Assembly (NCBI RefSeq): GCF_000022025.1
Contig: NC_011886.1
Span: 2,304,980-2,368,979, forward strand
Length of the DNA stretch: 64,000 nucleotides
Direction: 5' to 3'
DNA from: Pseudarthrobacter chlorophenolicus A6
GTDB taxonomy: Bacteria > Actinomycetota > Actinomycetes > Actinomycetales > Micrococcaceae
Position numbers and translations under genes: made by a program
Shown: piece by piece, positions 54,058 through 63,487 of the stretch
Layout: each line of letters begins with the position of its first letter
How positions within the stretch are numbered: the first letter of the stretch is position 1
The notes under the pieces: generated by a model
The model's database searches: none
What the model was told of the DNA's origin: nothing
Seen by the model: only the letters and a program-made list of their open reading frames with translations

Positions 54058-55383
54058 GTGGATTCGAAATTGATGACGCGCTCCCGCACTGCCGTGGCCC
54101 TGACGGTGGCGTCCGCAGCGCTACTGACGGGATGCGCCAGTGGCAGCGCAACGCCGGCGGCAAAGGACGACGGGCAGCCCATTGAAGTCTGGGCACGTGC
54201 CGGGACCGACGCCGCCACCACCTACGCGGCGATGTTCAAGGAGTTCACGGACAAGACCGGCGTGCAGGTCAACTTCCAGGGCGTCCCCGACCTTGACCAG
54301 CAGCTGCAGACCAGGGCCGCCTCGAAGAAGTTGCCGGACATTGTCATCAACGACTCCGCGGCTTTGGGCAACTACACCTCGCAGGGCTACCTCCAGAAGA
54401 TCGACAAATCTTCGGTGACCGGCAACGACGCCATCGCCGACTCCCTGTGGAACGAAACCACAGGCCTGGACGGCGCCACCTACGGGGTGCCGTTCTCCCG
54501 CCAGACCATGGTGACCATGATCCGCAAGGACTGGCGCGAGAAACTCGGCCTGCCCATCCCCACCACACAGGAGGAACTCGCGAAGCTCGCCACTGCCTTC
54601 GCCACCCAGGATCCGGATGGCAACGGCCAAGCCGACACCTACGGCATGACCGTTCCCGGCTCCACCGAACGCGGCTACCTCGGCTGGTGGGCCTCTTCCT
54701 ACCTGTGGCAGGACGGCGGCTCCTACCTCAAGGACGAGGGCAGCGGAAAGTTCTCCGCTTCCGCATCTTCGGCGAAGGACGGCGTCACCTGGATCAAGCA
54801 GCAGTTCTGCACCCCCGGAAACACCCAGCCAGGCGCACTGACCGCGGCCACCAGCGTCGCCTCCCCCTTCTTCCAGACAGGCAAGACCGGGATCATCCTC
54901 ACCGGCCCCTACAACTTCTCCTCGTTCGACACCGCGCTTGGGAAAGACGCCTACGAAGTCATCGAAAGCCCCAAGGGCACCGAAGACAACACCGTCCTCG
55001 CGGAAGGTGAAAACATCTACGTCACGGCCAGCAACGGCAAACCGGACCAGACCAAAAAGGTCATCGACTTCCTGGTATCTGCCGACGGCCAGAAGGCAGG
55101 CATGACAGCCGGCAAGCAGCCGGTGGTCCGGGTCCCGGTGAACTCCGGTGTCGACGCCGCCGCCGTCTACAACGATCCGCGTTGGGCCGTTGTCCAAGAC
55201 GCCCTCAAGAATTCCTCCAAGGCATTCCCCTCCGCCATCAACTTCGTGCCCATCAAACAGGCTGCCGCCGAAGCCCTGAACAAGATCGTCTCAGACTGCG
55301 GAGCGGACAACATTGCGTCCGGACTCAAGGATCTTGACGCGGCCATCGACAACGAGCTCGAAAGCCAGAACGCCAAGTCATGA
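54058..55383 (+). CDS. ABC sugar transporter, substrate-binding lipoprotein
   Basis: A 441-residue extracellular binding protein of the CUT1 family. A signal peptide with lipobox (SAALLTGC) is followed by IEVWARAGTDAATTYAAMFK, KLPDIVINDSAALGNYTSQG and GVPFSRQTMVTMIRKDW. GTG 54058 follows AAGGAG by 7 nt. Neighbour genes suggest a uronate or an oligosaccharide containing one as ligand. Its stop overlaps the permease gene (ATGA). First gene of the operon. Confidence 0.94.
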   Translation: MDSKLMTRSRTAVALTVASAALLTGCASGSATPAAKDDGQPIEVWARAGTDAATTYAAMFKEFTDKTGVQVNFQGVPDLDQQLQTRAASKKLPDIVINDSAALGNYTSQGYLQKIDKSSVTGNDAIADSLWNETTGLDGATYGVPFSRQTMVTMIRKDWREKLGLPIPTTQEELAKLATAFATQDPDGNGQADTYGMTVPGSTERGYLGWWASSYLWQDGGSYLKDEGSGKFSASASSAKDGVTWIKQQFCTPGNTQPGALTAATSVASPFFQTGKTGIILTGPYNFSSFDTALGKDAYEVIESPKGTEDNTVLAEGENIYVTASNGKPDQTKKVIDFLVSADGQKAGMTAGKQPVVRVPVNSGVDAAAVYNDPRWAVVQDALKNSSKAFPSAINFVPIKQAAAEALNKIVSDCGADNIASGLKDLDAAIDNELESQNAKS

Positions 55384-56330
55384 CCACCACACCTACAAGG
55401 CCGGCGGGCCTTCCGGCACCGGCCCGGCGTAACGGCCCGGCTCCGCAAAGAAAGGCGCGCCGGAACGGTAAACAGGCGCTGGCCATCTGGCTCTTCCTGG
55501 TGCCGGCCGCCGTGCTCGGGCTGTACTTCAAGTTCATCCCCATGGCAGAGGGAATCAGGCTGAGCTTCTTCAAGGTCCAGCCGTTCCTGGGCGACGTGTT
55601 CGTAGGATTCGACAACTACCTGGCCGTGCTGACCGATGCCCGGTTCATGGAAGCACTGGGACACACTGTGGTCCTCGGCCTCACCCAGACCCTGGGCGCA
55701 CTGGTGGTGGGCTTTCTGCTGGCTTTGCTCCTGGAGGGCCAGGCCCGCTCCCTGTGGATCCTGCGCACCACCATTTTCCTTCCGGTGGTGACGGCACTGG
55801 CGGTGGTCGGCGAAATCTGGCGCATCCTCTATTTCCCCACCGCCGACGGTCCGCTGAACAGCATCCTGGGCTGGCTGGGACTCGGACCCCTCCAGTTCCT
55901 CAACGGAACGGACACTGCGCTCTGGTCCATCGCCGTCGTGGGTATCTGGTCCGGTGCGCCCTACAACATGGTGATCATCCTCGCCGGCCTCACGGGCGTC
56001 GACCGCTCACTCTATGAGTCAGCCGGAGTGGACGGCGCCACCATCTGGCAGCGGCTGAGGTACATCACCCTCCCGGCGCTTCGCCCATCGCTGGTCATCG
56101 TCCTGACCCTCGCAGCCATCCGCAGCCTCCGCAGCTTTACCGAGGTCTATGTCCTGACCGGCGGCGGACCCGCAGGCTCAACGGAAGTCTGGATGACACG
56201 CATGTACTCCCTCGGTTTCCAGCGCAACGACATCGGTGTGGCTTCCGCCGCCGCGGTGCTTCTGCTGGTGGTCACCCTGCTGCTGACCGTGGGCACCCAA
56301 CTCCTGGCCAAGAGGAAGGCAGCACGATGA
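55380..56330 (+). CDS. ABC sugar transporter permease (MalF-type)
   Basis: A 316-residue permease with six TM helices. It has the inner-membrane EAA loop YESAGVDGATIWQRLRYITL for contact with the ATPase. The N-terminus is basic and disordered (about 30 residues). It overlaps genes on both sides by 4 bp. No ATPase is encoded here, so a shared MsiK-type ATPase is likely used, as in other actinobacteria. Confidence 0.94.
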   Translation: MTTTPTRPAGLPAPARRNGPAPQRKARRNGKQALAIWLFLVPAAVLGLYFKFIPMAEGIRLSFFKVQPFLGDVFVGFDNYLAVLTDARFMEALGHTVVLGLTQTLGALVVGFLLALLLEGQARSLWILRTTIFLPVVTALAVVGEIWRILYFPTADGPLNSILGWLGLGPLQFLNGTDTALWSIAVVGIWSGAPYNMVIILAGLTGVDRSLYESAGVDGATIWQRLRYITLPALRPSLVIVLTLAAIRSLRSFTEVYVLTGGGPAGSTEVWMTRMYSLGFQRNDIGVASAAAVLLLVVTLLLTVGTQLLAKRKAAR

Positions 56331-57238
56331 GCCAGACTGCTGTGCGAACCACACAACGCACCCCAAAGCCGTCCGCCGGCGCCCGGTTCGATACCGCACT
56401 GGGCTGGTCGCCCCGGTTCGGGCCAAACATGGCCCTCCGGATACTCCTTTGCGCCCTGGTGTTCTGCATCTTCGCGCTGCCCTTCGTGGCCATCATCTCG
56501 GGCGCCTTCGACCGCAACTCCAGCCCCACGGACATTTCCCTGCTGCCCAAGACGTTCACACTTCAGAACTTCGAGGCCGCCCGGCAACAGGGCCTGTGGG
56601 GCTACCTGCTCAATTCCCTGGTGGTGGCAGGAGGCGGGCTCCTCCTGCAAATGACGGTCTCGGTGTTCGCGGCCTACAGCCTCAGCCGGAAGAAGTTCCG
56701 GGGGCAGGCACTGGTACTGCTCCTTGTCCTCCTGACGATGATGCTCCCGGAAGAAATCATCGGCATCCCGCTTTCGCTGGTGCTGGGTGATCTCCCGCTC
56801 CTCGGAATCAGCCTGCGCGGCACGGTGCTGGCGGTCATCCTCCCCGTCGGAATCTGGGGATTCTCCATCTTCATCATGAGCGAGTTCATGAAGGACATCC
56901 CGGCCGAGATCGAAGAAGCTGCACGCCTGGACGGCGTCGGAGAATTCAGGATGCTGTTCGCCATCATCCTGCCGCTGTGCAAACCTGCCCTGGGCGTGAT
57001 CGGAATCTTCGGCTTCATGATGGTGTGGGACCAATACCTCCTCCCCCTGATCGCCGCCAACGATCCCAGCGACTACACCCTGACCGTGGCGCTCGCGGTA
57101 CTCCGCAATGACACCACCGTAGGCCCGGGCGTCCTGCTCGCCGGCGCGCTGATGGCCATGGTCCCCAGCCTCCTGGTCTACCTCTTCCTGCAACGTTCCA
57201 TGATCCGCGGCATCACCTCAGGCGCCACCAAGGGCTAG
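56327..57238 (+). CDS. ABC sugar transporter permease (MalG-type)
   Basis: A 303-residue permease with six TM helices. It has a conserved EAA loop, EIEEAARLDGVGEFRMLFAI, and the usual MalG-type end GITSGATKG. The N-terminal 30 residues are polar. Partner of the preceding permease. Confidence 0.94.
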   Translation: MSQTAVRTTQRTPKPSAGARFDTALGWSPRFGPNMALRILLCALVFCIFALPFVAIISGAFDRNSSPTDISLLPKTFTLQNFEAARQQGLWGYLLNSLVVAGGGLLLQMTVSVFAAYSLSRKKFRGQALVLLLVLLTMMLPEEIIGIPLSLVLGDLPLLGISLRGTVLAVILPVGIWGFSIFIMSEFMKDIPAEIEEAARLDGVGEFRMLFAIILPLCKPALGVIGIFGFMMVWDQYLLPLIAANDPSDYTLTVALAVLRNDTTVGPGVLLAGALMAMVPSLLVYLFLQRSMIRGITSGATKG

Positions 57239-57273
57239 GGCCTGTACCGCCTCCCACATACGAAAGAAGCTCA

Positions 57274-58563
57274 ATGACCGCCAGCACCACCGTTCCGGCA
57301 CCTTCGACGCCCACGGCTACAGACCTCGCAATCACAGACATCACCATTACCCCCATCGCCTTCTCCGATCCGCCGCTGCTGAACGCTGTGGGCGTCCACG
57401 AACCCCTGGTCCACCGGGTGGTCATCGAAGTGCGGACCGCCAACGGCCTCCTCGGCCTGGGCGAATGCTCGGGAGGCAGCACCCGCCTCAAGAACCTGGC
57501 GGCGGGGGCCAACGCCATCAAGGGTGTCAGCATCTTTGAAACGTCGCGGATGGAACAACTCATCAACCAGGCCCTGGACCCGGGGCTCGGCGCATTTGAA
57601 CGCGCCGCGGTGTTCTCCGCCTTCGAGGTGGCCGCACTGGACATCCAGGGGCACGCCACAGGCCGGACCGTCAGTGAACTGCTCGGCGGCACGGTCCGCG
57701 ACGAGGTCCCCTTCAGCGCCTACCTCTTCTACAAATGGGCAGAACACCCCGCGCTGGACGGCAAGCCCGCCATCACCGATGACTGGGGCGAAGCCCTGGA
57801 TCCGGCAGGCATCGTCCGGCAGGCGCAGAAGATGATTTCCGAGTACGGTTTCAAATCCATCAAGCTCAAAGGCGGCGTCTTCCCACCCGCGCAGGAAATC
57901 GAAGCGATCCAGGCGCTGCGGGACGCGTTTCCCGGGATGCCGCTGCGGCTCGATCCGAACACCGCGTGGACAGTGGAGACATCCCGATGGGTTGCCCGCG
58001 AAACGGAAGGCCTGCTCGAGTACCTGGAGGATCCCACTCCCGGCCTTGAAGGGATGGGCGAGGTAGCTGCCACGGCAGCCATGCCACTGGCCACCAACAT
58101 GTGCGTGGTGGCCTTCGAACATATCCGGCGCGGTGTGGAACTTGGCTCCGTCCAAGTCATTCTCGGTGACCACCACTACTGGGGCGGCCTCCGCCATACC
58201 AGGGAACTGGGCGCCATCTGCGAAACCTTTGGCCTGGGACTGTCCATGCATTCCAACTCCCACCTGGGCATCAGCCTCGCCGCGATGGTCCACGTCGCCG
58301 CCGCCACCCCCGCCCTCACCTACGCCTGCGACACCCACTACCCGTGGAACGGGCACAACGACGTGGTCAAGCCAGGCACGTTGCGCTTCGTGGACGGCAG
58401 CGTCCGCGTCCCCACCGGCACCGGACTTGGCATTGAACTGGACCGGGAAAAGCTCGCCGAACTGCACCGGCAGTATCTGGATGCCCGCATGACGGCGAGG
58501 GACGACACCGGGTACATGCAACGGTTCGTCCCCGAATACACGGCGGACCTGCCCCGGTGGTAG
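57274..58563 (+). CDS. Glucarate dehydratase
   Basis: Removes water from D-glucarate to give 5-dehydro-4-deoxyglucarate. The 429-residue enolase-superfamily enzyme has the catalytic KxK in FKSIKLKGG, metal ligands in LRLDPNTAW and LEYLEDPTPG, the N in MPLATNMCV, and the His of the His-Asp dyad in MHSNSHLGIS. The ending THYPWNGHNDVV is typical. With the uronate-dehydrogenase-like gene it makes up the oxidative uronate route; the later enzymes are not in this window. Confidence 0.92.
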   Translation: MTASTTVPAPSTPTATDLAITDITITPIAFSDPPLLNAVGVHEPLVHRVVIEVRTANGLLGLGECSGGSTRLKNLAAGANAIKGVSIFETSRMEQLINQALDPGLGAFERAAVFSAFEVAALDIQGHATGRTVSELLGGTVRDEVPFSAYLFYKWAEHPALDGKPAITDDWGEALDPAGIVRQAQKMISEYGFKSIKLKGGVFPPAQEIEAIQALRDAFPGMPLRLDPNTAWTVETSRWVARETEGLLEYLEDPTPGLEGMGEVAATAAMPLATNMCVVAFEHIRRGVELGSVQVILGDHHYWGGLRHTRELGAICETFGLGLSMHSNSHLGISLAAMVHVAAATPALTYACDTHYPWNGHNDVVKPGTLRFVDGSVRVPTGTGLGIELDREKLAELHRQYLDARMTARDDTGYMQRFVPEYTADLPRW

Positions 58564-59744
58564 CCGCCGGAAGTCCACACGTCACGGGCTACCTCTATCC
58601 CTGGGACGTCCTGGGCGACCCGCATGCGGCCGGTTGGGTCAAAAATACGGGCGTCGACCGGGTGGCGCTCGCCGCCGCCTACCATTCGGTACGCGCGGGG
58701 ACGCCGCGGCACCCTGCCCGCAGGGTGGTGGACGCCCGTTCCGCAGCCCTCTACCTTCCTGCGGGCGCGGCCTTTCGGGACGACGCGCTCGTCCCGGGCA
58801 GTGCAGCGGGCTGGACGGGGAGTGAAAACTCCTTCGCGACCGCGGCCGAGGTCCTGCGGAACGCCGGCCTGCCCGTGGATGCATGGACCGTCCTGACCCA
58901 TTCGAGTGCCGCCGGCAGCCGGAACCCCGGGCTCTGCGTGCGGAATGCCTTCGGCGACGTGTACACGTACGCGTTGTGTCCGTCCCAGCCACCGGTTCGC
59001 AGATATGCCGCGTCACTGGTGGAACAGATCCTGGTGGAAGGAAAGCCTGACGGACTCGTCCTGGAGGCTGTGGGCGCCTTGGGATTCGGCCATCAGAACC
59101 GGCATGAAAAGACCGAAGGTGCCGAGTACTCGCCCTGGGTGCAGGCGCTGCTGTCCCTCTGCTTTTGCGATGCCTGCACCGAAACCTGTACGTCGCGTGG
59201 CCTGGACGTGGCCGGGTTCCGCTCCCGTGTGCAGGAGCTGGTCCTTGCCGCCGACGATCCGGACATGACACCGGCCGGGGCCCGCGAAGCGGTCGAATTC
59301 TTGCCGCTGCTGCAGGTCCGGTGGGACGCCGCTGCAACCCTGCTGGACACATGCCTTAGTGCAGTGGAGTCCAGCGGCATGAGCCTCCGCCTGTCCATCC
59401 ATGCCACGCCCGACCCCTGGGCCACGGGCCCCTTTGTGCCGGCGGAGGTGCTGCGCCGGAGCCGGCGCTGGCCGGCGGCCGGTGACGTCACCGCCGTCGT
59501 GCCCTGCTGGGGCGAAGCCGCACAGGCCTCCGAATGGCTGGGATCCATGGCGGGCGCAGGCGTGCGCACGGGCGCCTATGTCCTGGCTTTACCGCCCAAG
59601 ACGTACGACGGCGGCGGGCTGGCTTCGGAGTGGCGAGCCCTTGCGGAGGCGGGAGCCGACGAACTCCACGTCTACCACCTGGGGCTGGCCTCGACCCGCC
59701 GGCTTGGCGCCATCGGCGAAGCGGTCGCCAGGCTCCGCCCGTGA
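58557..59744 (+). CDS. Conserved protein, TIM-barrel-like, function unknown
   Basis: A 395-residue protein with no signal peptide. The strands and loops (VTGYLYPWDVLG, VDRVALAAAYHS, LPVDAWTVLTHSS, PDGLVLEAVGAL and DELHVYHLGLAS) fit a TIM barrel like those of glycoside-hydrolase-like families in Streptomyces. A CFCDACTETC cluster may bind metal. GTG 58557 overlaps the glucarate-dehydratase stop by 7 bp, so it is part of the uronate operon. No catalytic residues can be assigned, so no reaction is named. Confidence 0.75.
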   Translation: MVAAGSPHVTGYLYPWDVLGDPHAAGWVKNTGVDRVALAAAYHSVRAGTPRHPARRVVDARSAALYLPAGAAFRDDALVPGSAAGWTGSENSFATAAEVLRNAGLPVDAWTVLTHSSAAGSRNPGLCVRNAFGDVYTYALCPSQPPVRRYAASLVEQILVEGKPDGLVLEAVGALGFGHQNRHEKTEGAEYSPWVQALLSLCFCDACTETCTSRGLDVAGFRSRVQELVLAADDPDMTPAGAREAVEFLPLLQVRWDAAATLLDTCLSAVESSGMSLRLSIHATPDPWATGPFVPAEVLRRSRRWPAAGDVTAVVPCWGEAAQASEWLGSMAGAGVRTGAYVLALPPKTYDGGGLASEWRALAEAGADELHVYHLGLASTRRLGAIGEAVARLRP

Positions 59745-59824
59745 CGGACCATTGCGGCACCCTGACGTTCGGTAGGTTGGTGCCGTATGGCAGGGCCAGT
59801 TTGCGTCGAAGCATGGGAGAACAA

Positions 59825-60856
59825 GTGAAAGCGATCGTGTACGAAGAGACCGGTGCGTCGTCGGTGCTGCAACTGCAGGATCGGGCAACGAGGGACCCGG
59901 GTCCCGGCGAGGTCCGCGTCCGGCTCGCCGTTTCCGGAGTGAATCCCACGGACTGGAAGTCCCGCGCCGGCAGTGGGCAGGGCAGCACGAAGCTGAAGAC
60001 GCCAAAGGTTCCCAACCAGGACGGCGCGGGCATTGTCGACGCCGTCGGTCCCGGGGTGACGGGCTTCAGCGCCGGCGACCGTGTCTGGCTCTGGGACGTG
60101 GCCTGGGGCAGCGACGAAGGTACGGCCCAAGAGTATGCCGTTGTTCCATCGGTCAAGGTGGTTGCCCTCCCCGATGATGAATCCTTTGACACCGGCGCCT
60201 CGTTGGGCATCCCGGCCCTGACGGCACACAGGGCCCTGACCTCCAGTGAACATGGGCCCGACCGTCTCTCCCCCGGATCGTTGACCGGGCAGACCGTCCT
60301 CGTCACCGGCGGTGCAGGAGCCGTAAGCCACGCCGCCATCCAGCTGGCCCGCTGGGCCGGAGCCACTGTCATCACCACCGTCAGCGACGACCGGAAAGAC
60401 GGCCTCGCCCGCCTCGCAGGGGCGCACCGTGTGCTCAACTACCGCACCGAAGACGTCGTAGCCGCTGTAAACGCCGCAGTCCCGGAGGGCGTGGACACCA
60501 TCGTGGACGTCAACGCCCCCGCCAACCTCGAGTCCGACGTCGAGATCCTCAAACCCGGCGGAACCATCGCCATCTACGCGGCGAACCCCGGGGAATCGGT
60601 GACCGTGCCCGTCCGGGAAAGCATGGGCAAGAACATCCGATACCAGTTCATCCTGACCTACACCGTCACCGATGGACAGAAGCAGCACGCGGTGGAGTCG
60701 GTGTCCGAGGCCCTCGCGGCAGGCGCGCTTCGCGTCGGTGAGGAGCACGGGCTGCCGCTGACCCGTTTCCCGCTTGCGGAAACCGCATCGGCGCACGACG
60801 CCGTCGAACAGGGGACCATCGGAAAGGTGCTCATCGACGTCGCCCCGCTCACCTAG
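59825..60856 (+). CDS. NADPH:quinone reductase-like zinc-free MDR
   Basis: A 343-residue medium-chain reductase. It has KAIVYEETGASSVLQL at the start, VSGVNPTDWKSR, the cofactor loop VTGGAGAVSHAAIQLARWAG and VDTIVDVNAPANL. It lacks zinc cysteines, so it fits the quinone-reductase branch using NADPH. GTG 59825 is 5 nt after GGGAG; an ATG at 59813 is also possible. Stand-alone gene. Confidence 0.9.
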   Translation: MKAIVYEETGASSVLQLQDRATRDPGPGEVRVRLAVSGVNPTDWKSRAGSGQGSTKLKTPKVPNQDGAGIVDAVGPGVTGFSAGDRVWLWDVAWGSDEGTAQEYAVVPSVKVVALPDDESFDTGASLGIPALTAHRALTSSEHGPDRLSPGSLTGQTVLVTGGAGAVSHAAIQLARWAGATVITTVSDDRKDGLARLAGAHRVLNYRTEDVVAAVNAAVPEGVDTIVDVNAPANLESDVEILKPGGTIAIYAANPGESVTVPVRESMGKNIRYQFILTYTVTDGQKQHAVESVSEALAAGALRVGEEHGLPLTRFPLAETASAHDAVEQGTIGKVLIDVAPLT

Positions 60857-60954
60857 GAACGGTTCCGCATAGGCCCGGCGTGCCAAATCTCACATTCACG
60901 GCCACGCCGGGCCTGCGGGCACCTCCGTGTGGGGGCCGCGGCTAACGTGGACGG

Positions 60955-62724
60955 GTGCGAATCCATGACGTGTCCAGCCCGCGATCCACCGCCCGCGTCC
61001 GGCTGGGATTCTGCTTCATGGTGGCGCTGCTCCTGGTGGTTGCCGGCCGGGTGTTCGTGGTCCAGGGATTCGATCCCGAGAGCTATGCGTCCAAGGCCGC
61101 AGACCGTCGTACCCAGGTATCCGCGCTCGCCTCCGAGCGTGGCGCCATCCTGGACATGAACGGCACCGTCCTGGCCCAGAGCACCGTCCGCTACGACATC
61201 GTGGGCACACCGAAGGTCAACACCACAACGGAAACTTTCCGCCAGGTAGACGATTCCGGCACCGTCCGGACGGTCACCCGAGACCAGGGTCTCCAGCAAC
61301 TCGCCGACCTCCTGCAGATGCCTGAGCCCGAAGTCCGTGAGCTCATGACCGGCGATGCCCTGTTCACCTATCTGGCCAAAGCCGTGGACCCCGGCGTCGA
61401 ACGCGCAGTGGTGGACCTGGGCGTTCCGGGAGTGGAGTCGAGGCCGGTCAAAAAGCGCGCGTACCCACAAGGGGCGGTGGCCGGCAGCATCGTTGGATTC
61501 ACCAATGACCAGGGCGGAGCCGCCGGCCTCGAACTGACCTTGGACGAACAGCTGACGGGCCGGGACGGGGAACGGACCTACCAGACCGGCGCCGACGGCA
61601 TCATCATCCCCACCGCTCCCTTGGAGGTGGTGCCGGCTACCAACGGCCAGTCGGTCAAGCTCACCATCGACACCGATCTCCAGTACGCGGCGCAGGAAGC
61701 ACTCGAAGCCCAGGCCGGAAAGCTCAGTGCCGACTGGGCGAACCTGATCGTCGTCGAAGCAAAAACCGGAAAGATCCGGGCCATGGCCGAAACAAATTCC
61801 GTAGACCCCAACAACCCCGGAGCCACCGCACCGGAGGACCGCGGAGCACGGTCCGTGCAGGCGGCCATTGAGCCGGGGTCAACGGAAAAGGCCATCACCG
61901 CAGCGGCCGCCATCGAGGAAGGGCTCGTCAGCCCCGGCTCCCGCCTAGTCATTCCGTCCGGGTACACGGTGAACGGGCAGTTCTTCAAGGACTCTTTCGA
62001 GCACGGCACCGAGCAGCGGACCTTCGCGGGCGTCATCGGTTCCTCCATGAACACGGGCACCGTCATGGTCGGCCAGGACCTGAGCCGGGAACAGCGTTAT
62101 GGCTACCTTCGAAAGTTCGGCGTCGGTTCCAGCACCGGAATTCCCCTGCCGGGCGAATCGGCCGGGCTCCTGGCAAAACCCGACCAGTGGGACGGCCGCC
62201 AGGAATTCGCCGTCCTCTTCGGCCAGGGCGTATCGCAGACTCCCCTGCAGACCACCATGGCGTTCCAGGCCCTCGCCAACGACGGCGTCCTGCTCAAGCC
62301 GCGGCTGATCGAGTCCTACCTCGACCCGGACGGCACCGAACACCCGGTGGAAACGGAGCCCGGCAGCAGGGCGGTCAGCGAAGCGACGGCGCAGCAGACA
62401 CGGGACATCCTCGAGAGCGTCGTCACCGCTGGCGGCGCCAAGGACATCAAGGTCCCCGGGTACCGGGTGGGCGGCAAGACCGGCACTGCTGAAGCCGTTT
62501 CCGATTCGGGCAAGGGCCTGGACGGCTATACCGCTTCGTTCGTGGGCATGGCACCGATGGATGACCCCCAGTACGTCGTCATGGTCAACGTCCAGCGGCC
62601 GGCCGGGAACATTTACGGTATTTCCACCGCGCCGGTCTTCAACAACATCATGACCAGGGTCCTCAGCAAATTCGACGTCGCGCCGTCCAGGACGCCGTCC
62701 GTCAGCCTGCCGCAGAAGTTCTGA
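60955..62724 (+). CDS. Class B penicillin-binding protein (transpeptidase)
   Basis: A 589-residue peptidoglycan transpeptidase. One TM helix (about residues 18-37, CFMVALLLVVAGRVFVV) is followed by the dimerisation domain (ADRRTQVSALASERGAIL) and the transpeptidase domain with SxxK (S309TEK312), SxN (S364MN366) and KTG (508-510). It resembles FtsI or PBP2-type proteins; not in a division cluster here. GTG 60955 comes 6 nt after TAACGT, a good -10, so the message may be leaderless. Confidence 0.93.
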   Translation: MRIHDVSSPRSTARVRLGFCFMVALLLVVAGRVFVVQGFDPESYASKAADRRTQVSALASERGAILDMNGTVLAQSTVRYDIVGTPKVNTTTETFRQVDDSGTVRTVTRDQGLQQLADLLQMPEPEVRELMTGDALFTYLAKAVDPGVERAVVDLGVPGVESRPVKKRAYPQGAVAGSIVGFTNDQGGAAGLELTLDEQLTGRDGERTYQTGADGIIIPTAPLEVVPATNGQSVKLTIDTDLQYAAQEALEAQAGKLSADWANLIVVEAKTGKIRAMAETNSVDPNNPGATAPEDRGARSVQAAIEPGSTEKAITAAAAIEEGLVSPGSRLVIPSGYTVNGQFFKDSFEHGTEQRTFAGVIGSSMNTGTVMVGQDLSREQRYGYLRKFGVGSSTGIPLPGESAGLLAKPDQWDGRQEFAVLFGQGVSQTPLQTTMAFQALANDGVLLKPRLIESYLDPDGTEHPVETEPGSRAVSEATAQQTRDILESVVTAGGAKDIKVPGYRVGGKTGTAEAVSDSGKGLDGYTASFVGMAPMDDPQYVVMVNVQRPAGNIYGISTAPVFNNIMTRVLSKFDVAPSRTPSVSLPQKF

Positions 62725-62771
62725 GGCACAGGCCGCCGGACCGGACGTGCCAGTCTGGTTAGGCTGGGTGG

Positions 62772-63464
62772 ATGGCAACTGTAATCCTCGTGCGGCACGG
62801 CCGCACCACCGCCAATGCGTCCGGGATCCTGGCTGGGCGGGCTGCCGGCGTGGGCCTGGACCAGACCGGACTTGAGCAGGCGGCTTCCGCCGGAGACCGC
62901 CTTGCCGTGCTGCCCCTGGCGGGCGTGGTCTCCAGTCCCCTCGAACGCTGCCGCGAAACCGCCCGGTTCATTATTGACCGGCAGGCAGGAAATCCTGCAG
63001 CGCCGGTCGAAGCCGACCTCACGGAATGTGATTACGGGCAGTGGCAGGGCCGCAAGCTCAGCGACCTCGCCACCGAGGACCTGTGGGGTGCGGTGCAGTC
63101 TCAACCGTCCACCGTAGTCTTCCCGGGCGGTGAATCAATGGCCGGGATGCAGGCGCGGTCAGTGGCAGCAATCCGGCGCCATGACGCGGCCTTCGAAGCC
63201 GGCCACGGCCCCGGTGCTGTGTGGGTGGCAGTGAGCCATGGTGACGTCATCAAATCAATCCTGGCCGACGCGCTCGGGATGCATCTGGACCTCTTCCAGC
63301 GCATCAACGTGGGTCCGGCCTCCATCTCAATAGTGCATTACGGTCCGGCCCGGCCAAGCGTGTACGCCACCAACACAGACGCCGGGGATCTTGCGTGGCT
63401 CGCCCACGGCATTAGTTCCGGGGATGCGCCGGTTGGCGGCGGCGCGGGACAGGCCGCCACGTAG
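62772..63464 (+). CDS. Histidine phosphatase family protein
   Basis: A 230-residue phosphatase or mutase of the phosphoglycerate-mutase superfamily. The RHG motif is VRHGRTTANASG, with a second catalytic His in VSHGDVIKSIL, and SSPLERCRETA and DYGQWQGRKL as core parts. The order phosphatase then DUF3090 is a standing actinobacterial neighbourhood near mshC. Substrate unknown. Confidence 0.93.
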   Translation: MATVILVRHGRTTANASGILAGRAAGVGLDQTGLEQAASAGDRLAVLPLAGVVSSPLERCRETARFIIDRQAGNPAAPVEADLTECDYGQWQGRKLSDLATEDLWGAVQSQPSTVVFPGGESMAGMQARSVAAIRRHDAAFEAGHGPGAVWVAVSHGDVIKSILADALGMHLDLFQRINVGPASISIVHYGPARPSVYATNTDAGDLAWLAHGISSGDAPVGGGAGQAAT

Positions 63465-63487
63465 GCCGGTGTGCCTAAAATACTGAT

